NCBI GenBank assembly: GCA_019510465.1
Contig: JAEKKH010000146.1
Coordinates: 1 to 57,299 of the forward strand
Direction of reading: 5' to 3'
Length of the DNA: 57,299 nucleotides
DNA from: Burkholderiales bacterium
Lineage (GTDB): Bacteria > Pseudomonadota > Gammaproteobacteria > Burkholderiales > Burkholderiaceae_C
Part shown: positions 48,877 to 56,576 of the stretch, piece after piece
Numbering within the stretch: position 1 is the first letter of the stretch
How the letters are laid out: the number at the start of each line of letters is the position of its first letter
Position numbers and translations under genes: made by a program
The notes under the pieces: model-generated
Told to the model about the DNA's origin: nothing
The model's input: only the letters and a program-made list of their open reading frames with translations
The model's database searches: none

Positions 48877-49590
48877 GTGACCGCCTCGACCTCCGCCTTC
48901 CGCCGTCTCGTCGCCCCGTCTTTGCTGGCCGTCGCCGGCGCGATGGCGGGCTGCGCCTCCAACACCCCGCTGGTGCAGGGCCCGACGTCCGTGCGCCCGG
49001 TGCCGCCGCCGACCTTCGCCGAGCGCACCGTCACGGGCGGCATCTATCGCGCCAACCTCGGCACCGTGTCGCTGTTCTCCGACCAGCGCAAGCCGCAGGC
49101 CATCGGCGACACGATCAAGATCGACATCTCGGAAAGCCTGGACGCCAGCAGCGTCGTCAACAGCGTGAACAGCCGCGAGAACGCGGTCGCGTCCAAGGGG
49201 CCGGGCATGAACTCCAACAGCCTGGGCTCGCTGCTCAAGGGCCTGGCCAACATGGATGCCACGGCCTCGGGCAGCGACTCGTTCACCGGCAAGGGCAATT
49301 CGCAGAACACCGCGAAGTTCAATGCGCGGCTGTCGGCCTTCGTCATCAACGTGCAGTCCAACGGCAACCTGGTGGTGGCCGGCGAGCGCAGCATGTCGTT
49401 CAACGGCACGCTCAACACGCTGCGCTTCTCGGGCGTGGTCAACCCGCTGGACATCAAGGCCGGGGGCATCGTGGCCTCGGGCGACGTGGCCGACGCGAAG
49501 ACCGAGCTGGTGGGCAGCGGCGGCACCGCCGACACGGCCTCGCGCAGCTGGCTGCAGAAGCTCCTGACGGACGGCCTGTCGGTCTGGTGA
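48877..49590 (+). CDS. FlgH (flagellar L-ring lipoprotein) homologue, isolated
   Basis: 237-residue lipoprotein clearly of the FlgH family. It has a signal peptide ending in AGC, then NTPLVQGPTSVRPVPPPT, SLFSDQRKPQAIGDTIKIDI, SGSDSFTGKGNSQNT, FVINVQSNGNLVVAGERSM, RFSGVVNPLDIKAGGIVASG and VADAKTEL, and the end SWLQKLL. FlgH forms the outer-membrane L-ring around the flagellar rod. No other rod, hook or ring gene (flgA-G, flgI-L) lies in the window, so this copy is outside the usual operon. The start is GTG 48877 behind CCAAGGATC. It is the last gene of the LEA-like/lipoprotein group and is followed by a strong terminator. Confidence 0.88.
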   Translation: MTASTSAFRRLVAPSLLAVAGAMAGCASNTPLVQGPTSVRPVPPPTFAERTVTGGIYRANLGTVSLFSDQRKPQAIGDTIKIDISESLDASSVVNSVNSRENAVASKGPGMNSNSLGSLLKGLANMDATASGSDSFTGKGNSQNTAKFNARLSAFVINVQSNGNLVVAGERSMSFNGTLNTLRFSGVVNPLDIKAGGIVASGDVADAKTELVGSGGTADTASRSWLQKLLTDGLSVW

Positions 49591-49636
49591 CGGGTGACGA
49601 GACGGGGCGGGCAGGCCTCGCTCCAGCACGATTTCC

Positions 49637-49664
49637 GCGGCTTCGCCTCGTCGGGCGAAGCCGC
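49637..49664 (+). terminator. Intrinsic terminator after the FlgH homologue
   Basis: GCGGCTTCGCC-TCGTCG-GGCGAAGCCGC forms a perfect 11-bp stem with a six-base loop, followed by TTTCGTTTG. It lies 46 bp after the stop of the FlgH homologue and marks the end of that operon, ahead of the OmpR-type regulator. Confidence 0.85.
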
Positions 49665-49759
49665 TTTCGTTTGTGTCGGGATCGACATGCAGCCGACATG
49701 ACCTGCACGACGGCGCGCGCTATGCTGACCCGCGTCGCATCCCGTTCCCGTGCCTTGAA

Positions 49760-50512
49760 ATGATCACCTGCCTCATCGTCGATGACGATCCCGCGCTGCG
49801 CGAACTCGTCGGCGACCACCTCACGCGCTACGGCCTGACGGCGCGCCTGGCCGACAGCGCCGCCGCGATGCGCCGCGAACTGGCCCGCGGCGGCATCGAC
49901 ATCGTGCTGCTCGACCTGATGCTGCCCGATGGCGACGGCATCGAGCTGTGCCGCGATCTGCGCATGCATTCGAAGCTGCCCGTGATCATGCTGACCGCCC
50001 AGGGCGACCCGATCAGCCGCGTGCTGGGGCTGGAGATGGGGGCCGACGACTACGTCGCCAAGCCGTTCGAGCCGCGCGAGCTGCTGGCGCGCATCCATGC
50101 GTTGATCCGCCGCAGCTCCGGCACGCTGGCTCCCGGCGTGGGCGAGCCGGCCGGCGAGGCCGGCGCCGCGCCCCGGTTCGCGCCCCCGGGGCTGTCCGCG
50201 CGCGCGGAGTTCGGCGGCTGGCAGATCGACTGGCGCAACCGCATGCTGGTCAGCCCCGAGGGCACGGGGCTGTCGCTGTCCAACGTCGAATACCGGCTGC
50301 TGGCGGCCTTCGCCGAGCATCCGGGCGAGGTGCTCAGCCGCGGCCAGCTCGTCGAGATGACGCGCAGCGCCGCCAGCGAGAACAACGAACGCTCGATCGA
50401 CCTGGCGGTCTCGCGCCTGCGCGCCAAGCTGCGCGAGTCCCTTGAGAATCCGCATTTCATCCGCACCGTGAGAGGGCGCGGCTACCAGTTCACCGCCGAA
50501 CTGGCCCGGTAG
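49760..50512 (+). CDS. OmpR/PhoB-family response regulator
   Basis: 250-residue regulator. The receiver (CLIVDDDPALRELV; phosphoacceptor in LLDLMLPDGDG; AKPFEPREL) is joined by a Gly/Ala/Pro-rich linker to a winged-HTH Trans_reg_C domain (LSNVEYRLLAAFAEHPGEVL, RSIDLAVSRLRAKL, FIRTVRGRGYQF). All phosphorylation residues are in place. ATG 49760 is the internal Met before the receiver; upstream residues in the tracked ORF are not conserved. No histidine kinase gene is adjacent, so its partner is elsewhere. RstA/OmpR-like proteins of this length are closest. Confidence 0.93.
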   Translation: MITCLIVDDDPALRELVGDHLTRYGLTARLADSAAAMRRELARGGIDIVLLDLMLPDGDGIELCRDLRMHSKLPVIMLTAQGDPISRVLGLEMGADDYVAKPFEPRELLARIHALIRRSSGTLAPGVGEPAGEAGAAPRFAPPGLSARAEFGGWQIDWRNRMLVSPEGTGLSLSNVEYRLLAAFAEHPGEVLSRGQLVEMTRSAASENNERSIDLAVSRLRAKLRESLENPHFIRTVRGRGYQFTAELAR

Positions 50513-50565
50513 GCGGCACGTCGTTCGCCCGGGACATCGCATCCCGCGCGAACGAAGGAACCGCC

Positions 50566-51000
50566 ATGCTGCTCGTCTGCCCCCACTGCGCCGCCACCAA
50601 CCGCGTCCCCGACGACCGCCTGCGCGACGCGCCGGTGTGCGCCAGGTGCGGCACGGCGCTGGCCGATGCCCGGCCGGCGGACCTCTCCGAGGCCGTGTTC
50701 CCCAAATACATCCGCGCCACCGAGGCGCCGGTGCTGGTCGACTTCTGGGCCGCCTGGTGCGGGCCCTGCCGGCAGATGGCGCCGCACTTCGAAGCCGCCG
50801 CGCAGCAACTGCCCGACGTGCGCTTCGCCAAGGTCGACAGCGACGCCGCCCGGCAGGCCAGCGCGGCCTACGGCGTCCGCAGCATCCCGACGCTGATCCT
50901 GTTCCAGGGCGGCAAGGAAGTGGCGCGCCGCTCGGGCGCGTCGTCGGCGGGCGACATCGCCGCGTGGACCCGGGCGCAGCTGGCGCACGCGGGCGCGTGA
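50566..51000 (+). CDS. trxC: Thioredoxin 2
   Basis: 144-residue TrxC. Two N-terminal CxxC pairs (CPHC and CARC) form the zinc-binding domain characteristic of thioredoxin 2, and the thioredoxin fold carries the active site WAAWCGPCR and the cis-Pro in SIPTLILF. It is a cytosolic, oxidative-stress-linked disulfide reductase; the zinc domain makes it redox sensitive. It starts at ATG 50566, 53 bp after the OmpR-type gene. Confidence 0.95.
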   Translation: MLLVCPHCAATNRVPDDRLRDAPVCARCGTALADARPADLSEAVFPKYIRATEAPVLVDFWAAWCGPCRQMAPHFEAAAQQLPDVRFAKVDSDAARQASAAYGVRSIPTLILFQGGKEVARRSGASSAGDIAAWTRAQLAHAGA

Positions 51001-51022
51001 CGCCCGCGGTCGCGCGGGACGC

Positions 51023-52018
51023 TCAGCGCGTGCCTTCGGGCACCGCCATCGGCGCCAGCCCGGCCTGCTCGAGCGCCTCGGGCTGCGGGCCCAGCGGCGA
51101 GACGGCCTCGATCTCCAGCCACGCGTCGAGGCCGCCGCGCAGCGCGCGGGCCCGGTGGTGTCCGTGGTCGGCGAGGATGCGCACGCCGCGCAGCGCCGAC
51201 ACCTCGTTGGGGCAGCTGCAGTACAGGACGATCTCGCGGTCGCGCGGCAGGCCGGGGGCGGTGGCGGGCAGGTCGGCCAGCGTCGCGAGCATCGCGCCCG
51301 GCACGCGCCGGTTGTCGTGCAGCGTGGCGACCGCCGAGCGCACGTCGATCACGATGGGCTCCTCGCCGCGGCGGATCAGCTCGCGCAGCTCGTGCACGGC
51401 GATGCGCGGCGCGTAGCGGTCGCTGAGCATCCAGCGCCGGCGCAGCCAGCGGCCGGTGATCAGGACCGCGAGCGCGATGACGATGGCGACGGCGGCAATG
51501 GTGCCGAACTCGGTCATGATGTCCAGCACCATCACGACCTGGCCCGCGAAGATGACGCCGATCGCCAGGAACACGAGCGTCCAGATCAGCGAGGCGCCGA
51601 CGTCGTACGAGAGGAAGCGACGCCAGGACATGCCGAGCGCCCCCGCCATCGGGGCGGCCACGACCGAGATGCCCGGCAGGAACTTGGCGGCGATCAGCGA
51701 GCTGCCGCCCCAGCGCGACAGGATGCCTTCGCTCTGGCGCACGCAGGTGTCGGGCGACAGCGAGATGCGGCACAGCAGCTTCATGACCCGGTGCCCACGC
51801 CAGCGTCCGGCCTGGTACCAGACGGCGTCGCCGAGCACGTTGGCCACCACCGAGACGCCCACGCACACCAGCAGCGAGATCTGGCCCGCCATCGCCACGC
51901 CGCCGGCCACCACCAGCAGCGGCGCCGCGGGAACGGGTGCGCCCACGCGCGCGGCCAGCGTGATCACGAAGACGATCAGCGCGCCGTGGGCGATGAGCAG
52001 CGGGATGAGGTCGCGCAT
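51023..52018 (-). CDS. DedA-family membrane protein fused to rhodanese
   Basis: 331-residue fusion. Residues about 1-195 form a DedA/VTT domain with membrane helices and the motif FLPGISVVAAPMAGALGMSWRRF (Arg after the Gly-rich loop). DedA proteins are proposed undecaprenyl-phosphate/lipid flippases linked to proton motive force. A helix (AAVAIVIALAVLITGRWL) leads to a cytosolic rhodanese domain (PIVIDVRSAVATLHDNRRVPGA, active-site loop YCSCPNEVSAL with Cys). The rhodanese Cys suggests sulfur transfer or a thiol switch. ATG 52018 replaces the tracked start at 52225, which precedes the fold. Converges with trxC. Confidence 0.92.
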   Translation of the reverse strand: MRDLIPLLIAHGALIVFVITLAARVGAPVPAAPLLVVAGGVAMAGQISLLVCVGVSVVANVLGDAVWYQAGRWRGHRVMKLLCRISLSPDTCVRQSEGILSRWGGSSLIAAKFLPGISVVAAPMAGALGMSWRRFLSYDVGASLIWTLVFLAIGVIFAGQVVMVLDIMTEFGTIAAVAIVIALAVLITGRWLRRRWMLSDRYAPRIAVHELRELIRRGEEPIVIDVRSAVATLHDNRRVPGAMLATLADLPATAPGLPRDREIVLYCSCPNEVSALRGVRILADHGHHRARALRGGLDAWLEIEAVSPLGPQPEALEQAGLAPMAVPEGTR

Positions 52019-52127
52019 GACGGGAAGGAAGACGACGGACGGTATGGCCGCAAGGATACAAGGCTTGCCGAGGCACGTTCGCCGCAGGGCTGTCGGACGC
52101 AGGGGCGCGGGCGGCGACAATCCGGGG

Positions 52128-52448
52128 ATGTCAGACGAGAACCAGATCGAGATCCCGCCGTCGTTCATCGCGCTGTTCGTCGAACCCGGACGCAGCAAGC
52201 CGAGCGCGACCCGCGCCGAGATCACGCAGCGCTACGAGTTCTGCGAGGCGCTCGCCACGATGCTGGTCGAACGCGCCCAGACGCTGCAATGGCAGCTGGG
52301 CATCACCGAGCCGGACGTCCTCGATCGCCTGCATGCGGGCCTGATGGGCGAGGGTGCGCCGGTGCCGCCGAACGAAGGCGAATGGATCATCAAGCGGCTG
52401 GCCGAGCTCCTGGAATGGGAGCGACCAGCCTGGAAGCGCGACGCCTGA
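52128..52448 (+). CDS. Conserved hypothetical protein
   Basis: 106-residue, soluble, mostly helical protein (FIALFVEPGRSKPSATRAEI, RYEFCEALATMLVERAQTL, WIIKRLAELLEWERPAW). It resembles a small Burkholderiales family sometimes labelled an ATPase with chaperone activity, but no Walker motif is present, so I give no function. It has its own ATG with ATCCGGGG upstream and is divergent from the DedA-rhodanese gene. Confidence 0.7.
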   Translation: MSDENQIEIPPSFIALFVEPGRSKPSATRAEITQRYEFCEALATMLVERAQTLQWQLGITEPDVLDRLHAGLMGEGAPVPPNEGEWIIKRLAELLEWERPAWKRDA

Positions 52449-52472
52449 CGGACCGGCGGCCCCAAAAGACGA

Positions 52473-52501
52473 TGCCCGCAACCATTGCTGGACTGCGGGC
52501 A
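52473..52501 (+). terminator. Hairpin after the small hypothetical gene
   Basis: TGCCCGCA and TGCGGGCA form a perfect 8-bp stem with a 13-base loop, 25 bp after the stop at 52448. No T run follows, so it is a weak terminator candidate. The rest of the gap to 52655 (convergent with the MFS gene) shows no gene. Confidence 0.4.
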
Positions 52502-52655
52502 ACATCACCGAACGTCTGACTCAGACGACGGATTCCTGCGGGTACTGGGTGACGGGTTCCCATCGTTCCGCCCAATTTGCGGCCGGTTGCGTACCTCGGA
52601 CACTTCGTATTCTGCGGCGGCCGATTGGCGCCGATCGACGGAGAAGCGCCCGCTT

Positions 52656-54095
52656 TCAGGCCAGTTCCGAATGCCGCGATTCGCCCGCCTCGCGCGCGGC
52701 GGCGCCCTTGCTGACGCTTTCGCCGTCGTTGCGGCGCAGGCCCCGGAACGCCAGCGAGGACAGCAGGGTGAGCGACGCCATCATCAGGTAGCCGTGATGC
52801 AGCGCGCGCGTGACGGCCACGTGGTCGGACTGCGGCAGCTCCGCGAGGAAGAACGAGGTGACCAGCGTGGCCATCGCCAGGCCGAAGCTCAGCGACATCT
52901 GCTGCAGGGTGCTGGCGATGGTGCTGGCCATCGAGGCGTCGCCCGGGTCGATGTCGGCGTAGGCCATCGTGTTGAGGCTGGAGAACTGCAGCGAGTTGAA
53001 CAGCCCCAGCACCAGGCCCAGCCCGATGATGGCGCCCAGCCAGGTGCCGGGCCCGATCAGCGCGTAGCAGGCGATGCCGCAGGCCACCAGCATCGTGTTG
53101 GCCACCAGCACCTGGCGGTAGCCGAAGCGCCGCAGCAGCGAGGCCGACATCACCTTCATGAACATCGCCGCCGCCGCGGCCGGCATCATCAGCAGGCCCG
53201 ACTCCCAGGCCGGCAGCCCCAGGCCCAGCTGGTACAGCAGCGGCAGCAGGAAGGGCAGGCCGCCGATGCCCAGCCGGGTGACGAAGCCGCCCAGCACGGA
53301 GATGCGGAAGGTGCGCACCTTGAACACGTCCAGGCGCAGCAGCGGGAAGGGCGCCTGCGTCGCGTGCCAGCCGTAGGCGGCCAGCAGCGCGACCGCCAGC
53401 AGGATCAGCAGCGTGATCTGGAACGCCGGCACCGAGTGCTCGCCGAACACCTCCAGCAGCCACGACAGCAGCGCCACGCCCGAGCCGAACAGCACCAGGC
53501 CGACGATGTCCAGCGGCGGCGGATCCTCGGTGCGGTAGTCGGGCATGACCTGGCGCCCCAGCCAGAACCCGACCAGGCCGACGGGCACGTTGACGAAGAA
53601 CATGATCCGCCAGTTGAGCCAGTGCACGATCAGGCCGCCGACGGTCGGGCCCAGCAGCGGGCCGATCAGGGCCGGGATGATGATGAAGTTCATCACCCGC
53701 AGCAGCTCGGACTTCGGGAAGGTGCGCACCACCGCGCTGCGGCCCACCGGCATCATCATCGCGGCGGCCATGCCCTGCGGCACGCGCGAGGCCACCAGGA
53801 GGCTGGCGTTGGGCGCCAGGCCGCACAGCACCGACGACACGGTGAACATGCCGAGCGCGAACAGGAAGATGCGGCGGCTGCCGAAGCGCTCGGCCAGCCA
53901 TCCGCTGACCGGGATCGAGACCGCCAGCGCCAGGATGTAGCTGGTGGCCACCGCCTTCAGGCTCAGCGGCGTGACGCCCAGGCTGGCCGCCATCGACGGG
54001 ATGCCGGTGTTGACGATCGTCGAGTCCAGCTGCTCCATGAACAGCGCGGTCGCGACGAGCCAGGGCAGGTAGCGCTGGGTGCGGGCGAGATCCAT
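52656..54095 (-). CDS. MFS efflux transporter, DHA2 family
   Basis: 479-residue, 14-helix-type major facilitator with the DHA2 start MEQLDSTIVNTGIPSMAASL, then YILALAVSIPVSGWLAERFG and motif C-like IGPLLGPTVGG. It has a long Ser/Glu/Ala-rich tail. It should export drugs or other small molecules by proton antiport. Helix 5 contains SRVPQGMAAAMMMPVGR, with Pro where related pumps usually have Leu or Ile. ATG 54095 is used; the tracked ORF from 54263 overlaps the divergent gene. Stand-alone, divergent from the fRMsr gene. Confidence 0.9.
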   Translation of the reverse strand: MDLARTQRYLPWLVATALFMEQLDSTIVNTGIPSMAASLGVTPLSLKAVATSYILALAVSIPVSGWLAERFGSRRIFLFALGMFTVSSVLCGLAPNASLLVASRVPQGMAAAMMMPVGRSAVVRTFPKSELLRVMNFIIIPALIGPLLGPTVGGLIVHWLNWRIMFFVNVPVGLVGFWLGRQVMPDYRTEDPPPLDIVGLVLFGSGVALLSWLLEVFGEHSVPAFQITLLILLAVALLAAYGWHATQAPFPLLRLDVFKVRTFRISVLGGFVTRLGIGGLPFLLPLLYQLGLGLPAWESGLLMMPAAAAAMFMKVMSASLLRRFGYRQVLVANTMLVACGIACYALIGPGTWLGAIIGLGLVLGLFNSLQFSSLNTMAYADIDPGDASMASTIASTLQQMSLSFGLAMATLVTSFFLAELPQSDHVAVTRALHHGYLMMASLTLLSSLAFRGLRRNDGESVSKGAAAREAGESRHSELA

Positions 54096-54213
54096 CGCGG
54101 CCCATTCTCGTCCGCGGCGCGATTCGACGGGCGTGCATGGTTTCCCCTGCGGCCGGCGCGGCCGCGCGGCTCGACGACAATCCCGTACCGCCATTTTCCT
54201 GCCGCCGAACGCC

Positions 54214-54720
54214 ATGAGCTTCGAAGTCGCCGACACCCTCGACATGTCCACGCCCGCCGCCAAGCGGGCGTCCTACGAGCTGCTGGCCGCGCAGGTGCGC
54301 TCGCTGATCGAGGGCGAGCGCGACATGGTCGCCAACCTGGCGCAGTTCTCCGCCCTCGTCTGGCAGTCGGTGCCGGAGCTGAACTGGGCCGGCTTCTACC
54401 TGGCGCGCGGCCAGGAGCTGGTCGTCGGCCCGTTCCAGGGCAAGGTGGCCTGCGTGCGCATCCCGTTCAGCAAGGGCGTGTGCGGCGCCTGCGCCCGCAG
54501 CCGCGAGATCCAGCGGGTGGAGGACGTGCACGCCTTCCCGGGCCACATCGCATGCGACTCGGCGTCCCGGTCGGAGCTGGTGCTGCCGGTCATCGCCGGC
54601 GAGCGGCTGGTCGCGGTGTTCGACCTCGACAGCCCGCGCCCGGCCCGCTTCGACGCCGAGGACGCGCGCGGCTTCGCGGCGGCGGTACAGGTGCTGGCCG
54701 CTGGCACCGACTGGCCCTGA
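54214..54720 (+). CDS. msrC: Free methionine-(R)-sulfoxide reductase (GAF domain)
   Basis: 168-residue single-GAF enzyme that reduces free Met-(R)-sulfoxide. The three conserved cysteines are in the expected blocks: KVACVRIPFSKGVCGACA and GHIACDSASRSELVLPV. NWAGFYL and GPFQGK also match the fRMsr family. It is cytosolic and uses thioredoxin; trxC lies 3.2 kb away. It is the third Met-sulfoxide reductase of the window, the only one without a signal peptide. Confidence 0.93.
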   Translation: MSFEVADTLDMSTPAAKRASYELLAAQVRSLIEGERDMVANLAQFSALVWQSVPELNWAGFYLARGQELVVGPFQGKVACVRIPFSKGVCGACARSREIQRVEDVHAFPGHIACDSASRSELVLPVIAGERLVAVFDLDSPRPARFDAEDARGFAAAVQVLAAGTDWP

Positions 54721-54920
54721 ACGGGCGTCGCGGGCTACGGGTTTGACCTGATCGGCCGTCCAGCGCGGCGGCCGTTGACTGGGCAAGAGGGCCGGGCCCG
54801 AACCGGTTCCCGGCTCGACAATGCAAAAAACGCACACCGCGCCAATGCTTCACGGGATTTGACCCCGGGATTGCAGAAAAGATCGCCATCCGCGGGCGAT
54901 TGTCTGCCTATCATGGCTGC

Positions 54921-55850
54921 ATGATTTCGATGCAGGGTGTCCCGTCGTCGCTGATCGCTCGTCACGAGTCGTGGGTGCGCAAGCAGGCCAGCGCGCTGTC
55001 CCGGCGGTTGCCCGCCAACGTGGAGAAGGCCGACCTGATCCAGGCGGGCCTGATCGGCGTGGCCCAGGCCGCGATGAACTTCCAGTGGGAAGGCGACCCG
55101 GACAGCGAGGAGGGCCGCGAGGCGTTCCTGCGCTATGCCCAGCTGCGCGTGAAGGGCGCGATGCTCGACGAGCTGCGCCAGATGGACCAGTTGAGCCGTT
55201 CCCAGCGCCGCAAGTTCAAGGTCATCCAGATCGCCCGCGAGCGCTGGATGCAGGGCCACGACCAGCCGCCCAGCCTGTCCGAGCTGAGCGCCGTCTGCGG
55301 CATCGACGTCACCGAGATCGCCGAGCTCGAGCAGGCGGCCTCCACCGCGCAGACGCAGAGCCTGAGCGACGACGACGACGACGGCGACCACCACGCGCCG
55401 GCCGGCCACGCGGCCACGCCCAACGACGAGGTCGAGGCCCGTGTCGACACGGCCATCCTGCTGCGCCGCCTCGAGAAGTTCTTCGCCACGCTGCCCGAGC
55501 GCGAGCGCCAGGTCATCGACGCCTACATGGGCATCGGCATGAGCACCGAGGAGGTGGCCGAGTCGCTGGGCGTCAGCACCTCGCGCGTGTCGCAGATCTA
55601 CCAGGCCACCGTCAAGCGCATCGGCCAGCACTTCGCCCAGAAGGACCAGCGCGCGCTCGACAAGTACCCGGTGCGTTCCGGTCCCGAGTTCGAGACCTTG
55701 CTCGCCAAGCGCGAGGCGCAGGCGCCCTGGGGCACGCTGCTGGAACAGGCGCTCACGGCGCCCGGCGAACGCTTCGGCGCCCGCGCGCGCCGCAAGGCGA
55801 CCGCGGCCGCGGCCGCCAACGGCCACGTCGAGGGCAACGAAGCGGCCTGA
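54921..55850 (+). CDS. FliA/WhiG-like RNA polymerase sigma factor
   Basis: 309-residue sigma-70-family factor of the FliA/WhiG type, lacking region 1. Region 2 (ADLIQAGLIGVAQAAMNFQW, QLRVKGAMLDELRQMDQLSR), region 3 (PPSLSELSAVCGIDVTEIAE) and region 4 (TLPERERQVIDAYMGIGMST, VAESLGVSTSRVSQIYQATV) are clear. An Asp-rich insert separates regions 3 and 4, and about 70 residues of Ala/Arg-rich sequence follow region 4, an extension beyond the usual FliA length. FliA drives late flagellar genes; no flagellar cluster or anti-sigma FlgM is adjacent. ATG 54921 (MISMQGV) is preferred; 54900 (alternative codon) and 54930 are other options. Confidence 0.85.
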   Translation: MISMQGVPSSLIARHESWVRKQASALSRRLPANVEKADLIQAGLIGVAQAAMNFQWEGDPDSEEGREAFLRYAQLRVKGAMLDELRQMDQLSRSQRRKFKVIQIARERWMQGHDQPPSLSELSAVCGIDVTEIAELEQAASTAQTQSLSDDDDDGDHHAPAGHAATPNDEVEARVDTAILLRRLEKFFATLPERERQVIDAYMGIGMSTEEVAESLGVSTSRVSQIYQATVKRIGQHFAQKDQRALDKYPVRSGPEFETLLAKREAQAPWGTLLEQALTAPGERFGARARRKATAAAAANGHVEGNEAA

Positions 55851-55916
55851 ATCCGGGCGGGCACGCACGCCGATTGCTGGCCCGGCGGGGTCGCAACATC
55901 GGCCGCCCCGTCCACC

Positions 55917-56576
55917 ATGTCCGAAGATCCGCACGCCGCCGGCGCCACGCGCCGCGGCTTCCTGCAGTCCGCCGGGGCCCTGGCCGGCACGCCGCTGGTC
56001 GCCGGGCCGGTCCACGCCGCCACGCGATCCGCTTCGGAGCAGCCGCCCGCGGCCCCGGTGGCGCTGACCTTGCGCGTCAACGGCCGCGATCACGTGCTGC
56101 ACATCGAGCCGCGCACCACGCTGCTGGACGCGCTGCGCGATCACCTCGGCCTGACGGGCAGCAAGAAGGGCTGCGACCGTGGCCAATGCGGCGCCTGCAC
56201 CGTGCTGGTCGACGGGCGGCGCATCAACGCCTGCCTGTCGCTGGCGCTGCAGCATGACGGCGACGAGATCGTCACCATCGAGGGCCTCGGCGAGCCCGGC
56301 CACCTGCACCCCTTGCAGGCCGCCTTCATCGCCGAGGACGCGTTCCAGTGCGGCTACTGCACGCCGGGCCAGGTGTGCTCGGGCGTCGCGCTGATGACCG
56401 AGGCGCGCCGCGGCGACTGCAGCGCGGCCACGCCGGACGTCCGGCGCACGGGCGCCATCGCGCTGACCGACGCGGAGATCCGCGAGCGCATGAGCGGCAA
56501 CCTGTGCCGCTGCGGCGCGTACGTCAACATCGTCGACGCGGTGCGCGTCGTCGCGCGGCAGGAGGGCGTTGCATGA
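55917..56576 (+). CDS. paoA: PaoA-type (2Fe-2S) subunit of periplasmic aldehyde oxidoreductase
   Basis: 219-residue iron-sulfur subunit of a xanthine-oxidase-family molybdoenzyme. An N-terminal Tat signal (ATRRGFLQSAGALAG) directs export. The plant-ferredoxin-type cluster is bound by KGCDRGQCGACTVLV and INACL, and the second [2Fe-2S] cluster by FQCGYCTPGQVCSG and SGNLCRCGAY. Sequence and Tat signal match PaoA (YagT) of the PaoABC complex, which oxidises aromatic aldehydes in the periplasm. The FAD subunit gene follows at 57142, after an unusual 565-bp gap filled by a tandem array. Confidence 0.92.
   Translation: MSEDPHAAGATRRGFLQSAGALAGTPLVAGPVHAATRSASEQPPAAPVALTLRVNGRDHVLHIEPRTTLLDALRDHLGLTGSKKGCDRGQCGACTVLVDGRRINACLSLALQHDGDEIVTIEGLGEPGHLHPLQAAFIAEDAFQCGYCTPGQVCSGVALMTEARRGDCSAATPDVRRTGAIALTDAEIRERMSGNLCRCGAYVNIVDAVRVVARQEGVA

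Noticed and set aside
54859-54887. TTGACC as a -35 element for the sigma factor gene
   Set aside because: No acceptable -10 hexamer is found at the right distance, so no promoter is called.
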